Shown here piece by piece: positions 38,455 through 46,842 of a DNA stretch of 51,374 nt (the first letter of the stretch is position 1; every line of letters begins with the position of its first letter). The position numbers were made by a program, and so were the translations under genes. The stretch is from Candidatus Parcubacteria bacterium. Its GTDB lineage: Bacteria; Patescibacteriota; Minisyncoccia; Phycocordibacterales; Zambryskibacteraceae. The notes beneath the pieces were generated by a model. It was not told the DNA's origin. It saw only the letters and a program-made list of their open reading frames with translations, and did not search any database. The DNA is taken from assembly GCA_019661785.1 (NCBI GenBank), contig JAIFWP010000004.1, forward strand, positions 1 to 51,374. Direction: 5' to 3'.

Positions 38455-39612
38455 ATGAAAATCATCCTAGCCACACCCATTTACCCGCCCGAGATAGGCG
38501 GCCCAGCCACCTATGTGAAGGAGCTCTGCGAGAGGCTACACGGTAAGCACGACATCACTGTGATTGCCTATACCGATGTTCGCGAACCCTTCCCTCATGT
38601 AAAGCTCATAGGCGTAAGCAAGCGCCGACCCCTCCCTGTGAGGCTCGTTAAGTTCTTCCTGGCTCTATGGCACGCGTCTCAAGGAGTCGACATGATATAT
38701 GTGCAAAATGCCATGGCTGCAGGACTGCCGGTATCACTCGTCAGTCTTCTGCGCGGAGTACCGTACGTAGTTAAATTCGTCGGTGACGAGGCTTGGGAGC
38801 GCGCTTCTCAGCACAAACTCACAGACAAGCGTCTGGAGGAATTTTTGAAGAAGCCTGAAGCCCCGTTCCGTATCCGCCTCATGATGGCGGTGCAAGGATT
38901 CGTCCTCCGACATGCTACTAAAGTAACGACTCCATCAGAATACCTCGGTAAAGCTATAGAGAAAGCCTACCGCATAGATCCGCGCCGAGTTGTCACTAAC
39001 TACAATGCTGCCGAGGAAACCGAGACACTGCCCTTCGCCCCCAAAACTGTGCCTCACCAGATAGCCGCTACCGCCCGCTTAGTATCCTTCAAGGGCATCG
39101 ACGGCATTATCCGCGCTACAGCAATACTCAAAAACAAATATAACGATATCCGCTTAGTCATCGCTGGCGAGGGTCCGGATATGGAGAGGCTCCAAGCTCT
39201 TGCGAAAGAGCTCAACCTTGAGGAGAACATCTCCTTCCTTGGCAAGATATCGAGGGCCGAGACTTGGCAACTCCGCAAGAACTCCGAGGTCTATGTCTTG
39301 AACTCAACATACGAAGGGCTCCCGCACACTGTACTCACTAGTTTCGCAGCCGGCATACCTACAGTAGCAACCAACATTTCCGGCACAAACGAGGCGGTAT
39401 ATGATGGCAAAACAGGCCTCTTGGTAGAGCCAGGCGATGACGAGGGCTTGGCCAAAGCTATATCTAGGATATTCGACGACAAGGCCTTGGGCGAGAGGCT
39501 TGTACAAAATGCCACAGAGCTCCTCCATGAGAAATTCTCCTGGGACAAGCACATCGAGAATCTCGAAGCGATATTAAAGTCTGTTCTCCTTAAACCAGTC
39601 CACAAAGATTGA
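38455..39612 (+). CDS. Glycosyltransferase family 4
   Basis: YPPEIGGPATYVKELCERL..VYVLNSTYEGLPHTVLTSFAAGIPTVATNISGTNEAV. Confidence 0.93.
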   Translation: MKIILATPIYPPEIGGPATYVKELCERLHGKHDITVIAYTDVREPFPHVKLIGVSKRRPLPVRLVKFFLALWHASQGVDMIYVQNAMAAGLPVSLVSLLRGVPYVVKFVGDEAWERASQHKLTDKRLEEFLKKPEAPFRIRLMMAVQGFVLRHATKVTTPSEYLGKAIEKAYRIDPRRVVTNYNAAEETETLPFAPKTVPHQIAATARLVSFKGIDGIIRATAILKNKYNDIRLVIAGEGPDMERLQALAKELNLEENISFLGKISRAETWQLRKNSEVYVLNSTYEGLPHTVLTSFAAGIPTVATNISGTNEAVYDGKTGLLVEPGDDEGLAKAISRIFDDKALGERLVQNATELLHEKFSWDKHIENLEAILKSVLLKPVHKD

Positions 39613-40533
39613 TACCCCCTTCTCCATACTAGTCTTAGGCTTCCAGCCAAGGACCTTTTTGGCTTTACTGACATCAGCATAAGTGAGCTCGACGCTTGCC
39701 TTAGAGCTTGGGCGAGACTTCACCAGAGCCTTCTTGCGAGTGACTTTCTCTATGATACGGAGGAGTTCCTTCAGAGTTATAGGGCTTGAGTTGCCCACAT
39801 TGACGATTTCATATCCAACATCTGCCTTGAGAGCCCTGTCGACAGCCTCGACGATATCCCCGACATAAGTGAAATCGCGCTTCCTTGTGCCAGTGCCGGA
39901 CATCTCAATAACCTTGCCGCCCATGATGCTCTCTACCCACTTGTAGAGCACGAGACTCGGTCGAAGACGCGGTCCATAAGCATTGAAGATGCGGAAACAG
40001 ACTATAGGCAACCCAAAGTTGAAGAAATATGTATACGCGAGTACTTCACCGGCGATCTTCGTGGCGCCATAAGGAGCGAGGGGAAAGTTCAACATATCAG
40101 TCTCCTTGAAAGGAGGCTTGGCTGTGTTGCCATAGACTGACGAGGAAGAGAAGAACACCACTTTCTTAACCTTGTGGTCTTTGGCCAGGTCGAAGATGTT
40201 CAAAGTCCCGAGGATATTCACGCTCTCATGCTCGGCTGCTTCATGCACGGAGCTTCTTGTGTCGGTCTTGGCGGCCAAGTGGACTACATAATCAGGCTTC
40301 TCCTTTTTAAAAATAGCTTCAAGAGCTTTACGGTCGCGTATATCCTTCTTGTAGAACTTGAACTTCTTGCTTGGCAAAAGGAGAGAGAGGTTCTCCTTCT
40401 TGTATTTGACAGGGTAGGTCGGATCGAGGTTATCGATGCATACAACTCTCTTCACCTTGGGGTCTCGAAGAAGATGCTCGCACAAGTGCGAGCCAATGAA
40501 CCCCGCTCCCCCTGTAATGAGTACTGTCTTCAT
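39574..40533 (-). CDS. NAD-dependent epimerase/dehydratase (extended SDR)
   Basis: MKTVLITGGAGFIGSHLCEHLL...SSSSVYGNTAKPPFKETD..YGATKIAGE. A TTG start at 40554 is also possible. Confidence 0.92.
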   Translation of the reverse strand: MKTVLITGGAGFIGSHLCEHLLRDPKVKRVVCIDNLDPTYPVKYKKENLSLLLPSKKFKFYKKDIRDRKALEAIFKKEKPDYVVHLAAKTDTRSSVHEAAEHESVNILGTLNIFDLAKDHKVKKVVFFSSSSVYGNTAKPPFKETDMLNFPLAPYGATKIAGEVLAYTYFFNFGLPIVCFRIFNAYGPRLRPSLVLYKWVESIMGGKVIEMSGTGTRKRDFTYVGDIVEAVDRALKADVGYEIVNVGNSSPITLKELLRIIEKVTRKKALVKSRPSSKASVELTYADVSKAKKVLGWKPKTSMEKGVSIFVDWFKENRL

Positions 40534-40545
40534 AATCTTGAAAAA

Positions 40546-41589
40546 ATGGCTCAAATACTATACTATAAAGCCGTTATAGAATCAATACTCGACATATTGG
40601 GCTACAAGCTGGAGCCGAATCAGCCCCATCTAAGCGACGAGGGGCTCTTACTTATGCGCGACAAACGAGTTCTCATCGGCAGACGGTCGTCAGACAACTT
40701 GAGAGTCATCATTAAATTGAGCACCTCTAGAGGAGGAAGAAAGGAAATTGCAGATGAGAAGGCGGCGCAAGACACATTGTCTCAAGCTATTTTCTCCCAA
40801 GAGCAAATACTTTTCCCAAAAGAGATTGATTACTGGGAGGATTACAAAGCTGGTGAAAATTATACGATTAGGATTACGGAGTTCATAGAGCAGGAACAAG
40901 TCTTCGCGGCGCTGCCTTTGGAGAAGCAGTTCTTCATGATAATGAGAGAGTTCGAGGCCGAGGAGAGCTTCTATGCTAATACCTATGAGCACATCAACGT
41001 GGTTAAGAAGGTCTTCCCTGTCACTCATGCCAATGACTACATAGAGAAGTTCGAGAGCTTCGATGTTGGCGAGCGCAAGACTGAAGCCGCCGAGCTCCTC
41101 CGCAAGAACAAGGAGCTTATCGAGACGCGCTCTAACTATCTGACTCACACAGACTTCGCTCCATCGAACTTTAGAGTTAAGAATGGGAAGATTTATATGA
41201 TAGACCTCTCCTCGATGCACTTCGGCAACCGCTATGAGGGCCTGGCTCGCATGCTGAATTATTGCATCATCCACGACCCTGAGCTTGGCCGCTTTATCGT
41301 CGAGTATATTAAGACGAACAGGAACGAGGGCGAGTACTTGTGCCTCCGACTTATGAGGATATACAAAGCCGGCTTCCTTATTAACCATTATGCGAAAGCT
41401 CTAGGCAAGACCTCGGACAACCTACACAAGCTCACCGAGATACGTCTCAAGCTCTGGCGCACTATCCTTGGTCACCTTATCGACGACTCGCCCGTCGAGA
41501 GCTCGCTCATCGATAGCTACAAAGCTGAGAGAGACTCATTGCGCTCAGCAAGCGAGCTTGAGAGGCAAAAGCAATTCAATCTCCTATGA
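40546..41589 (+). CDS. APH/choline kinase-like phosphotransferase, tandem paralog 1
   Basis: MAQILYYKAVIESILDILGYKLEP..; NYLTHTDFAPSNFRVKNGKIYMIDLSSMHFGNRYEGLARMLNY (HxDxxxxN...D). The ORF-track start at 40174 overlaps the divergent epimerase gene. Confidence 0.65.
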   Translation: MAQILYYKAVIESILDILGYKLEPNQPHLSDEGLLLMRDKRVLIGRRSSDNLRVIIKLSTSRGGRKEIADEKAAQDTLSQAIFSQEQILFPKEIDYWEDYKAGENYTIRITEFIEQEQVFAALPLEKQFFMIMREFEAEESFYANTYEHINVVKKVFPVTHANDYIEKFESFDVGERKTEAAELLRKNKELIETRSNYLTHTDFAPSNFRVKNGKIYMIDLSSMHFGNRYEGLARMLNYCIIHDPELGRFIVEYIKTNRNEGEYLCLRLMRIYKAGFLINHYAKALGKTSDNLHKLTEIRLKLWRTILGHLIDDSPVESSLIDSYKAERDSLRSASELERQKQFNLL

Positions 41590-42650
41590 CAGACCTAACA
41601 AACATAGCCAATATACTGAGCGGCCTCGGCTACATACTAGACGCAGAACAGCCTCATATAGAGGGGGAGAGATTCCTTATGGCTAAGGAGAAGCTCGTCT
41701 TAGTTGGCACTCGCCAGAAGGATGGTCTCCGGGTAGCAATTAAGATTAGCAACCGCGAGAGCGGCAAGAAGGACATCCGCGACGAGAAGCGCGCCCGCGA
41801 CCTCTTGGAGTCCATATCCTTCGCCGATGGAGCACTCCTCTTCCCTAAAGAGATTTTCTGGGGAGAGAAAGATGGATACCTCATATGGGTTATCGAGTTT
41901 ATCGAGCAGGAGAAGGTCTTCGTGGCTTATACGCTTGAGGAACAGTTCTTCTTTGCTCTCAAGGCCTTTGAGGCGCAAGAGGGCTTCCATGCCACGACTT
42001 ACGAACATCTCGAGACGGTCAAAAAGATCTTCCCCGTACTCTATGGCCAAGACTACTTCAGAGAATTCAGAGAGTATAAAAAGATAGTGGAGGATGCATC
42101 CCTAGACTCTAGCCTTGGAGATACTCTGAGTCGGGCCGAGGAGATGCTTCTTTCTCACAAGAGCGACATAGACGATTATGCGAACTACCTTACTCACACT
42201 GACTTTGTCCCGCACAACTTCCGAATTAGGAAAAACCTGGTCTACATCCTCGACTGCGCCCCTGAGTATCGTACGGTCCATTTCGGCAATAAGTATGAGG
42301 GATGGGCCAGATTCTTAAACTACATGGTCATACATAACCCGAGCCTCGAGCGCCTCTTGGCTAGGTACATTCGAGACAACCGCGGAATGAAGGACTTTCT
42401 CAACTTGCGGCTCATGCGAGCTTATAAGATAGGTTTCCTCCTTAAGTTCTATGCCGAGTCACTCGCAAACACATCGGGTGATTTGCGCACTCTCACCCTA
42501 GAACGCATCGACTTTTGGCACGAGATACTCAAATATGTGCTCGATGATAGAGAGATACCCGAAGACTTCGTCGAAAGATATAAGAAGAAGCGAGACGCCC
42601 TAAGGAGCGAGGAAGAGAAGAAGCGCCAGCGCGAGTTCGCAGTGGCTTAA
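41586..42650 (+). CDS. APH/choline kinase-like phosphotransferase, tandem paralog 2
   Basis: YLTHTDFVPHNFRIRKNLVYILD...HFGNKYEGWARFLNYMVIHNPSL; clear paralog of 40546..41589; ATGA overlap. Confidence 0.65.
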   Translation: MTDLTNIANILSGLGYILDAEQPHIEGERFLMAKEKLVLVGTRQKDGLRVAIKISNRESGKKDIRDEKRARDLLESISFADGALLFPKEIFWGEKDGYLIWVIEFIEQEKVFVAYTLEEQFFFALKAFEAQEGFHATTYEHLETVKKIFPVLYGQDYFREFREYKKIVEDASLDSSLGDTLSRAEEMLLSHKSDIDDYANYLTHTDFVPHNFRIRKNLVYILDCAPEYRTVHFGNKYEGWARFLNYMVIHNPSLERLLARYIRDNRGMKDFLNLRLMRAYKIGFLLKFYAESLANTSGDLRTLTLERIDFWHEILKYVLDDREIPEDFVERYKKKRDALRSEEEKKRQREFAVA

Positions 42651-43420
42651 AGAGCAGCTCTTAAGGCGCTTAGTATTTCTTGATTATTTGCTGCTATAAG
42701 TATTTGGGGGACTTTTGACATTGGATCAAGAGCACCCGACTTCCCCTCAGCCAGACCCCCGGCTTCCTCTAAAATACCGATAGCCGCAATGACATCAATG
42801 GTTGTAAGATTCGCGTATATACAAGCCTCAGATCTACCTGCTGCAACAGAACATATATCGAGCCCAGAAGACGCTATACCTCTGACCGAGTGAGAATATT
42901 CTAGCAGGAAGCGATACATTTTTGTCCCCCACTCCCATTGCTCCTGATTCCGCCCTGTAGTCAGAAAGATAGTGGACTCTTTCAATTCAGTCTTGTTCGA
43001 GACATGGATGGGAATCTGATTAAGAAAAGCTCCTCGACCCCTCTCAAAACTATATAGCTCCTTAGTAATTGGGTTATAGACTGCTCCTACTGAAGCCTTG
43101 TCTTTTTCTACATAAGCAATGACGACTGAGAACATGGGAAATCCTCTAACGAAATTCTTCGTTCCGTCTATCGGGTCAATGGCCCAGAAAGAGCCGCTTG
43201 AGATATCATCATCAGCCTCTTCAGAGTAAATCTTCTCTCCAGGAAAGCTCTCACCTATCCTCTGAGATATGAACTGGCTTACCTCAATGTCCACATTAGT
43301 TACCAGGTCTCTGGGGTCGTTGTTCTTTATTGATATGTCGACATGCTTCTCTCTGGCTTGAAGCACTTTCTCCCCAGCCTCCTTAGCCAAGGCCACCACA
43401 AAGTCGTACCTGTTTTGCAT
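42647..43420 (-). CDS. Inositol monophosphatase family protein
   Basis: MQNRYDFVVALAKEAGEKVLQA..DLVTNVDIEVSQFI..WAIDPIDGTKNFVRGFPMFSVVIA. ATG at 43420 follows TATAGT-GGCCCC. Confidence 0.92.
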   Translation of the reverse strand: MQNRYDFVVALAKEAGEKVLQAREKHVDISIKNNDPRDLVTNVDIEVSQFISQRIGESFPGEKIYSEEADDDISSGSFWAIDPIDGTKNFVRGFPMFSVVIAYVEKDKASVGAVYNPITKELYSFERGRGAFLNQIPIHVSNKTELKESTIFLTTGRNQEQWEWGTKMYRFLLEYSHSVRGIASSGLDICSVAAGRSEACIYANLTTIDVIAAIGILEEAGGLAEGKSGALDPMSKVPQILIAANNQEILSALRAAL

Positions 43421-43426
43421 GGGGCC

Positions 43427-43432
43427 ACTATA
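43427..43432 (-). promoter_or_regulatory. -10 box TATAGT (TGC-extended), 6 nt before ATG 43420
   Basis: TGCTATAGT-GGCCCC-ATG on the minus strand. Confidence 0.6.
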
Positions 43433-43444
43433 GCACAAGAAAAG

Positions 43445-43470
43445 GGCGCCACCGTCTGAGGTGGCGCCCT
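43445..43470 (-). terminator. Intrinsic terminator
   Basis: GGGCGCCACC-TCAGAC-GGTGGCGCCC followed by TTTTCTTG on the minus strand. Confidence 0.88.
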
Positions 43471-43485
43471 GTTGGAACACGGAGA

Positions 43486-43899
43486 TCAGCGACTGCGGTC
43501 TGCCGACGTCGCGACTCGCGTCTTCGGCCGATCATCGAGCAGAAGATCAGCCTTGTACGGCAGCTCCTGCCGCTTCCTCATGAAGAGTTCGAAGGCTTTC
43601 GCTCCCTCTTTGGTGTGAAGACCTCCAACCATGTTATTCGTCATCCAAATCAGGTCTTCCTGTGTACGGGCAAGCTCGACCATCTTCGGGTACATGGCGA
43701 CGTCGAACTCGTTCTGCACTTCACGCAGCGCATGACCTTCCTCACGGAAGCCATTGATGTGACGAGATCCTTCATCGAAGTTCTTCGTCACACTCGCGAC
43801 GTAGCGATAGCCGCGGATGCGCTGCGCCTTGTCGAAGAACGGCCGGATGGTCCAGCCAAGAATGGTGGCGGCGAAACCAACAATGAATGTGGTGATCAT
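43486..43899 (-). CDS. Small N-terminally membrane-anchored protein of unknown function
   Basis: 137 aa MITTFIVGFAATILGWTIRPFFDKAQRIRGY..; SD AGGAGG (43904-43909) 4 nt before ATG. Confidence 0.7.
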   Translation of the reverse strand: MITTFIVGFAATILGWTIRPFFDKAQRIRGYRYVASVTKNFDEGSRHINGFREEGHALREVQNEFDVAMYPKMVELARTQEDLIWMTNNMVGGLHTKEGAKAFELFMRKRQELPYKADLLLDDRPKTRVATSADRSR

Positions 43900-43933
43900 G
43901 GAGCCTCCTGGCTCTATTGATTGTCTACCTTAA

Positions 43934-43962
43934 ATCATACACCCAAAATGATACTTTGTCAA
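43934..43962 (-). promoter_or_regulatory. Sigma70-type promoter TTGACA-N17-TATGAT
   Basis: -35 at 43957-43962, -10 at 43934-43939 on the minus strand. Confidence 0.78.
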
Positions 43963-43971
43963 TAGGAGATT

Positions 43972-45096
43972 CTAGGCCTCAAACACTCGTCTTTTCATAG
44001 TCTCAGCAATCAAATCCCAGTCATACTTCTCACGGACCATGCGTTTGGCGTTCCCTACCAGAGTGTCGCGGAGATTCTCATTATTCATAAGCCTAGTCAC
44101 CTGCTTGGCTATGCTCTCTGGATTCTCTACCTCGACGAAGAGGCCTGTAGGAGGATGCTCGGGAGTCTTGTCGGGGTCGAAGAGGAAGTCAGGTATGCCT
44201 CCCACAGGAGTAGCGAGCACCGGGAGCCCGGCGGCCATAGCCTCTATAAACGAGTTCCCCATCCCCTCGGACAAGGAAGGCCGTATGAAAATATCTGCTG
44301 TATGCAAATGATTAGGTATCTCCTTCATATCAACGAAGCCAACGAACTTCACTCGGCCAAGGAGCTTCTCCTCCCTTACCTGTTTGTTGAGTTCACTCAT
44401 GAGCGGTCCAGAACCAAGGATGTGGAACTTCACATTCTCCGGTAGTAACTTCAGGGCCGATATGACATATCTTATGCCGTTCTTCTCTACCAAACGCGAA
44501 GTGGTAATGAGAACGGTGTCTTCATGTTCGATTCTCTGCCCTTCAAATTTTTTAGTATCTACGCCATTCGGCACTACCTCTACCCTGCCCTTGTAGCCCA
44601 CCTTCCTTGCCCATCCAGCCAAGAAGTGCGAGATGGTCTGGATGACAGAAGCATTGCGGAATCCTCGCGTGAGTAGGGGCTTGAATATGCGTATGCGCAA
44701 GCGCTTGAAGACATGCTCGAAGGGGTCACCATCCTGGAGCGTAATAATGTACGGAGTCTTATTACCGAATAGACGAAGAAGCGAGATGGGGAAGGTCATA
44801 TTGGTCATGATGGCCCAATACTTGGCATACCTCTTGTCTTTGCCTAGGCGCCAGGCCTTCCAAGCGGCTCGAGGCACAAAAAAGATTTTGTTTATATACG
44901 ATGAGCCAGAACCAACACGGTAAACATTTACATTGCCCATGCGTTCAAACGGCTTATGTGTAGCGTCAAGCCTCATCGTCACCATGTCGAACTCATACTC
45001 GAGCAGCCTATCTGTAATCTCCTTCACCGCCACCTCCGCCCCGCCAACCAGCGGGTAATAAGTAAGCGAAAATATTAAAATTTTCTTGCTAGCCAT
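43972..45096 (-). CDS. Glycosyltransferase family 4
   Basis: LTYYPLVGGAEVAVKEITDRL..IFIRPSLSEGMGNSFIEAMAAGLPVLATPVGGIPDFL. Confidence 0.93.
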   Translation of the reverse strand: MASKKILIFSLTYYPLVGGAEVAVKEITDRLLEYEFDMVTMRLDATHKPFERMGNVNVYRVGSGSSYINKIFFVPRAAWKAWRLGKDKRYAKYWAIMTNMTFPISLLRLFGNKTPYIITLQDGDPFEHVFKRLRIRIFKPLLTRGFRNASVIQTISHFLAGWARKVGYKGRVEVVPNGVDTKKFEGQRIEHEDTVLITTSRLVEKNGIRYVISALKLLPENVKFHILGSGPLMSELNKQVREEKLLGRVKFVGFVDMKEIPNHLHTADIFIRPSLSEGMGNSFIEAMAAGLPVLATPVGGIPDFLFDPDKTPEHPPTGLFVEVENPESIAKQVTRLMNNENLRDTLVGNAKRMVREKYDWDLIAETMKRRVFEA

Positions 45097-46810
45097 TGAG
45101 TATCGCCTTCAACTCTTCGGGAGTTGGCTCTTTCTTCTTGTACTGTGGATTGTCCTGGGTAGCCTTTGGCGGAGCAGGAGGTTGACTCGGCGAAACTTTA
45201 GCTATATTAGCCAGAGCGCTCTTGAGATCACTCACATTCTTCTGTGAAGCAGGACGCTGGTTGTTCGAGCTCTCCTTTAACTTGTCGAGTGATATGGACT
45301 TGATAGGTGTGAATCCTGCGTCATCCTGAGGTATGTCTGGCTTTGGCACCGGTCTAGGCGCAGATGGTGGTGGAGATACTTGAGCAACTGGACGAGGCGC
45401 GTAGGCGGGCTTCGGAGTATACGCTCTCTCAGTTTGCCTTCTCGGTTCCACGCGGCGCTCAGGTTCATATCTCCTCTTTGGGAAAGGGTCACTCGGCATC
45501 GGAGCTTTGGTTGCGGTCTTGCCCTGGTCATGCCAATCCTGTATCACCTTCTCGACCTCGGCCTTTGGGTGAGCATAGGTCCTGCGCGACTGGCGGATAA
45601 TCTCGTCGACATGCGAGGCCTCAGCAGGCTTAATAGGCGGTAGTGTCGTAGCGGAGAAGGGCTGCGACGTCACATCGTCTATCATGAGCTTCAAGCATAT
45701 CTGACGAAGACCTAGGTTCACCAAGTCCTCGGCAGTAAATACCGGAGCAAACTCCTTCTCGAGCACCTCAGCATCATAAGCACCGACGCGGAAGGTTATC
45801 ATAGTGCCCACGTTGCCGAAGACGGCATCGCGCACCTCCTCCTCCATCTGCTCGATGTACTGGTGGGCCATGGTGAGGTTCAACTTATATTTGCGAGCCT
45901 CGGATAGGATATCGGCGAAGGACTTGTCGGCGAAGGACTGGAACTCATCCACATGGAGATAAAGGTTGGGTAGCTTCTGCAAGACCTCCTTCGGCTCGTC
46001 GGCGCGGCTCATGGCTGCGAGATAAATCTTCGTGATAAGCATCGAGCCCAAGAGTCTGGCATTACCCTCGCCGACACGGCCCTTGGAGAGGTTCACTATC
46101 ATGATCTTCTGCGTATCCATAATCTGTCGCAAGTCGAAAGAGGACTTGGGTTGGCCGATGATATTACGTATAAGAGGATTGCCGGCGAACTGGCCTATCT
46201 TGTTTTGTATAGCTGGGGTAGCTTCCTGAGCGTATTTGTCGGTGTATTTGGCATACTCCTCAGTCCAGAAGCTCTTAACCGAGACGTCCGTAACATTGTC
46301 GACCACCTTGAGGCGGAACTCCTTGTCCGTATACATGCGGTTCACCGCGAGGAGTGTTGCGCCTGGGTACTCGAGGAGAGCGAGGAGGGTGTTCTGCAAG
46401 ATGTAGGCCATGCGGGCTGACCAGGCGTCCTCCCAGATCTTCTCGAAGACGGACATGAGGCCATTCACCACAAGGTGCCTTTTGTCTGCACCGACATCCT
46501 CCATGATGTTGAAGGCTATAGGGTTGTCCATGTCGAAGGGCGCGAAGTAGATGACATCTTTAATACGGCTCTCGGGTACATACTCAAGGAGCTTCTCGGC
46601 GGTGCCGCCGTGCGGGTCGATGAAGACGATACCTTCCCCGCTCTGGATGTCCTGGATAGCCATGTTCTCAAGAAGCGTGGACTTACCCATACCGGTCTTA
46701 CCAATGACATAGACGTGCTTGGAGCGGTCCCTGGCCTTGATGCCAAAGGATACGTGCTTATTACGGGAGTCAGTCTCGCCGAAGTATGTAATCTTCTCCG
46801 GATTGTACAT
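45089..46810 (-). CDS. TraG/VirD4-like (HerA-FtsK superfamily) ATPase with Pro-rich C-terminus
   Basis: HVYVIGKTGMGKSTLLENMAIQDIQSGEGIVFIDPHGG (Walker A); LYLHVDEFQSFADKSFADILSEARKYKLNLTMAHQYIEQM (Walker B). Confidence 0.85.
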   Translation of the reverse strand: MYNPEKITYFGETDSRNKHVSFGIKARDRSKHVYVIGKTGMGKSTLLENMAIQDIQSGEGIVFIDPHGGTAEKLLEYVPESRIKDVIYFAPFDMDNPIAFNIMEDVGADKRHLVVNGLMSVFEKIWEDAWSARMAYILQNTLLALLEYPGATLLAVNRMYTDKEFRLKVVDNVTDVSVKSFWTEEYAKYTDKYAQEATPAIQNKIGQFAGNPLIRNIIGQPKSSFDLRQIMDTQKIMIVNLSKGRVGEGNARLLGSMLITKIYLAAMSRADEPKEVLQKLPNLYLHVDEFQSFADKSFADILSEARKYKLNLTMAHQYIEQMEEEVRDAVFGNVGTMITFRVGAYDAEVLEKEFAPVFTAEDLVNLGLRQICLKLMIDDVTSQPFSATTLPPIKPAEASHVDEIIRQSRRTYAHPKAEVEKVIQDWHDQGKTATKAPMPSDPFPKRRYEPERRVEPRRQTERAYTPKPAYAPRPVAQVSPPPSAPRPVPKPDIPQDDAGFTPIKSISLDKLKESSNNQRPASQKNVSDLKSALANIAKVSPSQPPAPPKATQDNPQYKKKEPTPEELKAILNG

Positions 46811-46842
46811 TTGCCTTATTTTACAACAAAATCAGCGAAGAG

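Noticed and set aside
40174-40545. N-terminal extension of the 471-aa plus ORF
   Set aside because: Antisense to the epimerase gene; paralog comparison supports the start at 40546.
40690-41388. 232-aa minus ORF opposite kinase paralog 1
   Set aside because: The plus-strand frame is conserved between the two tandem paralogs, so the minus ORF is likely a shadow.
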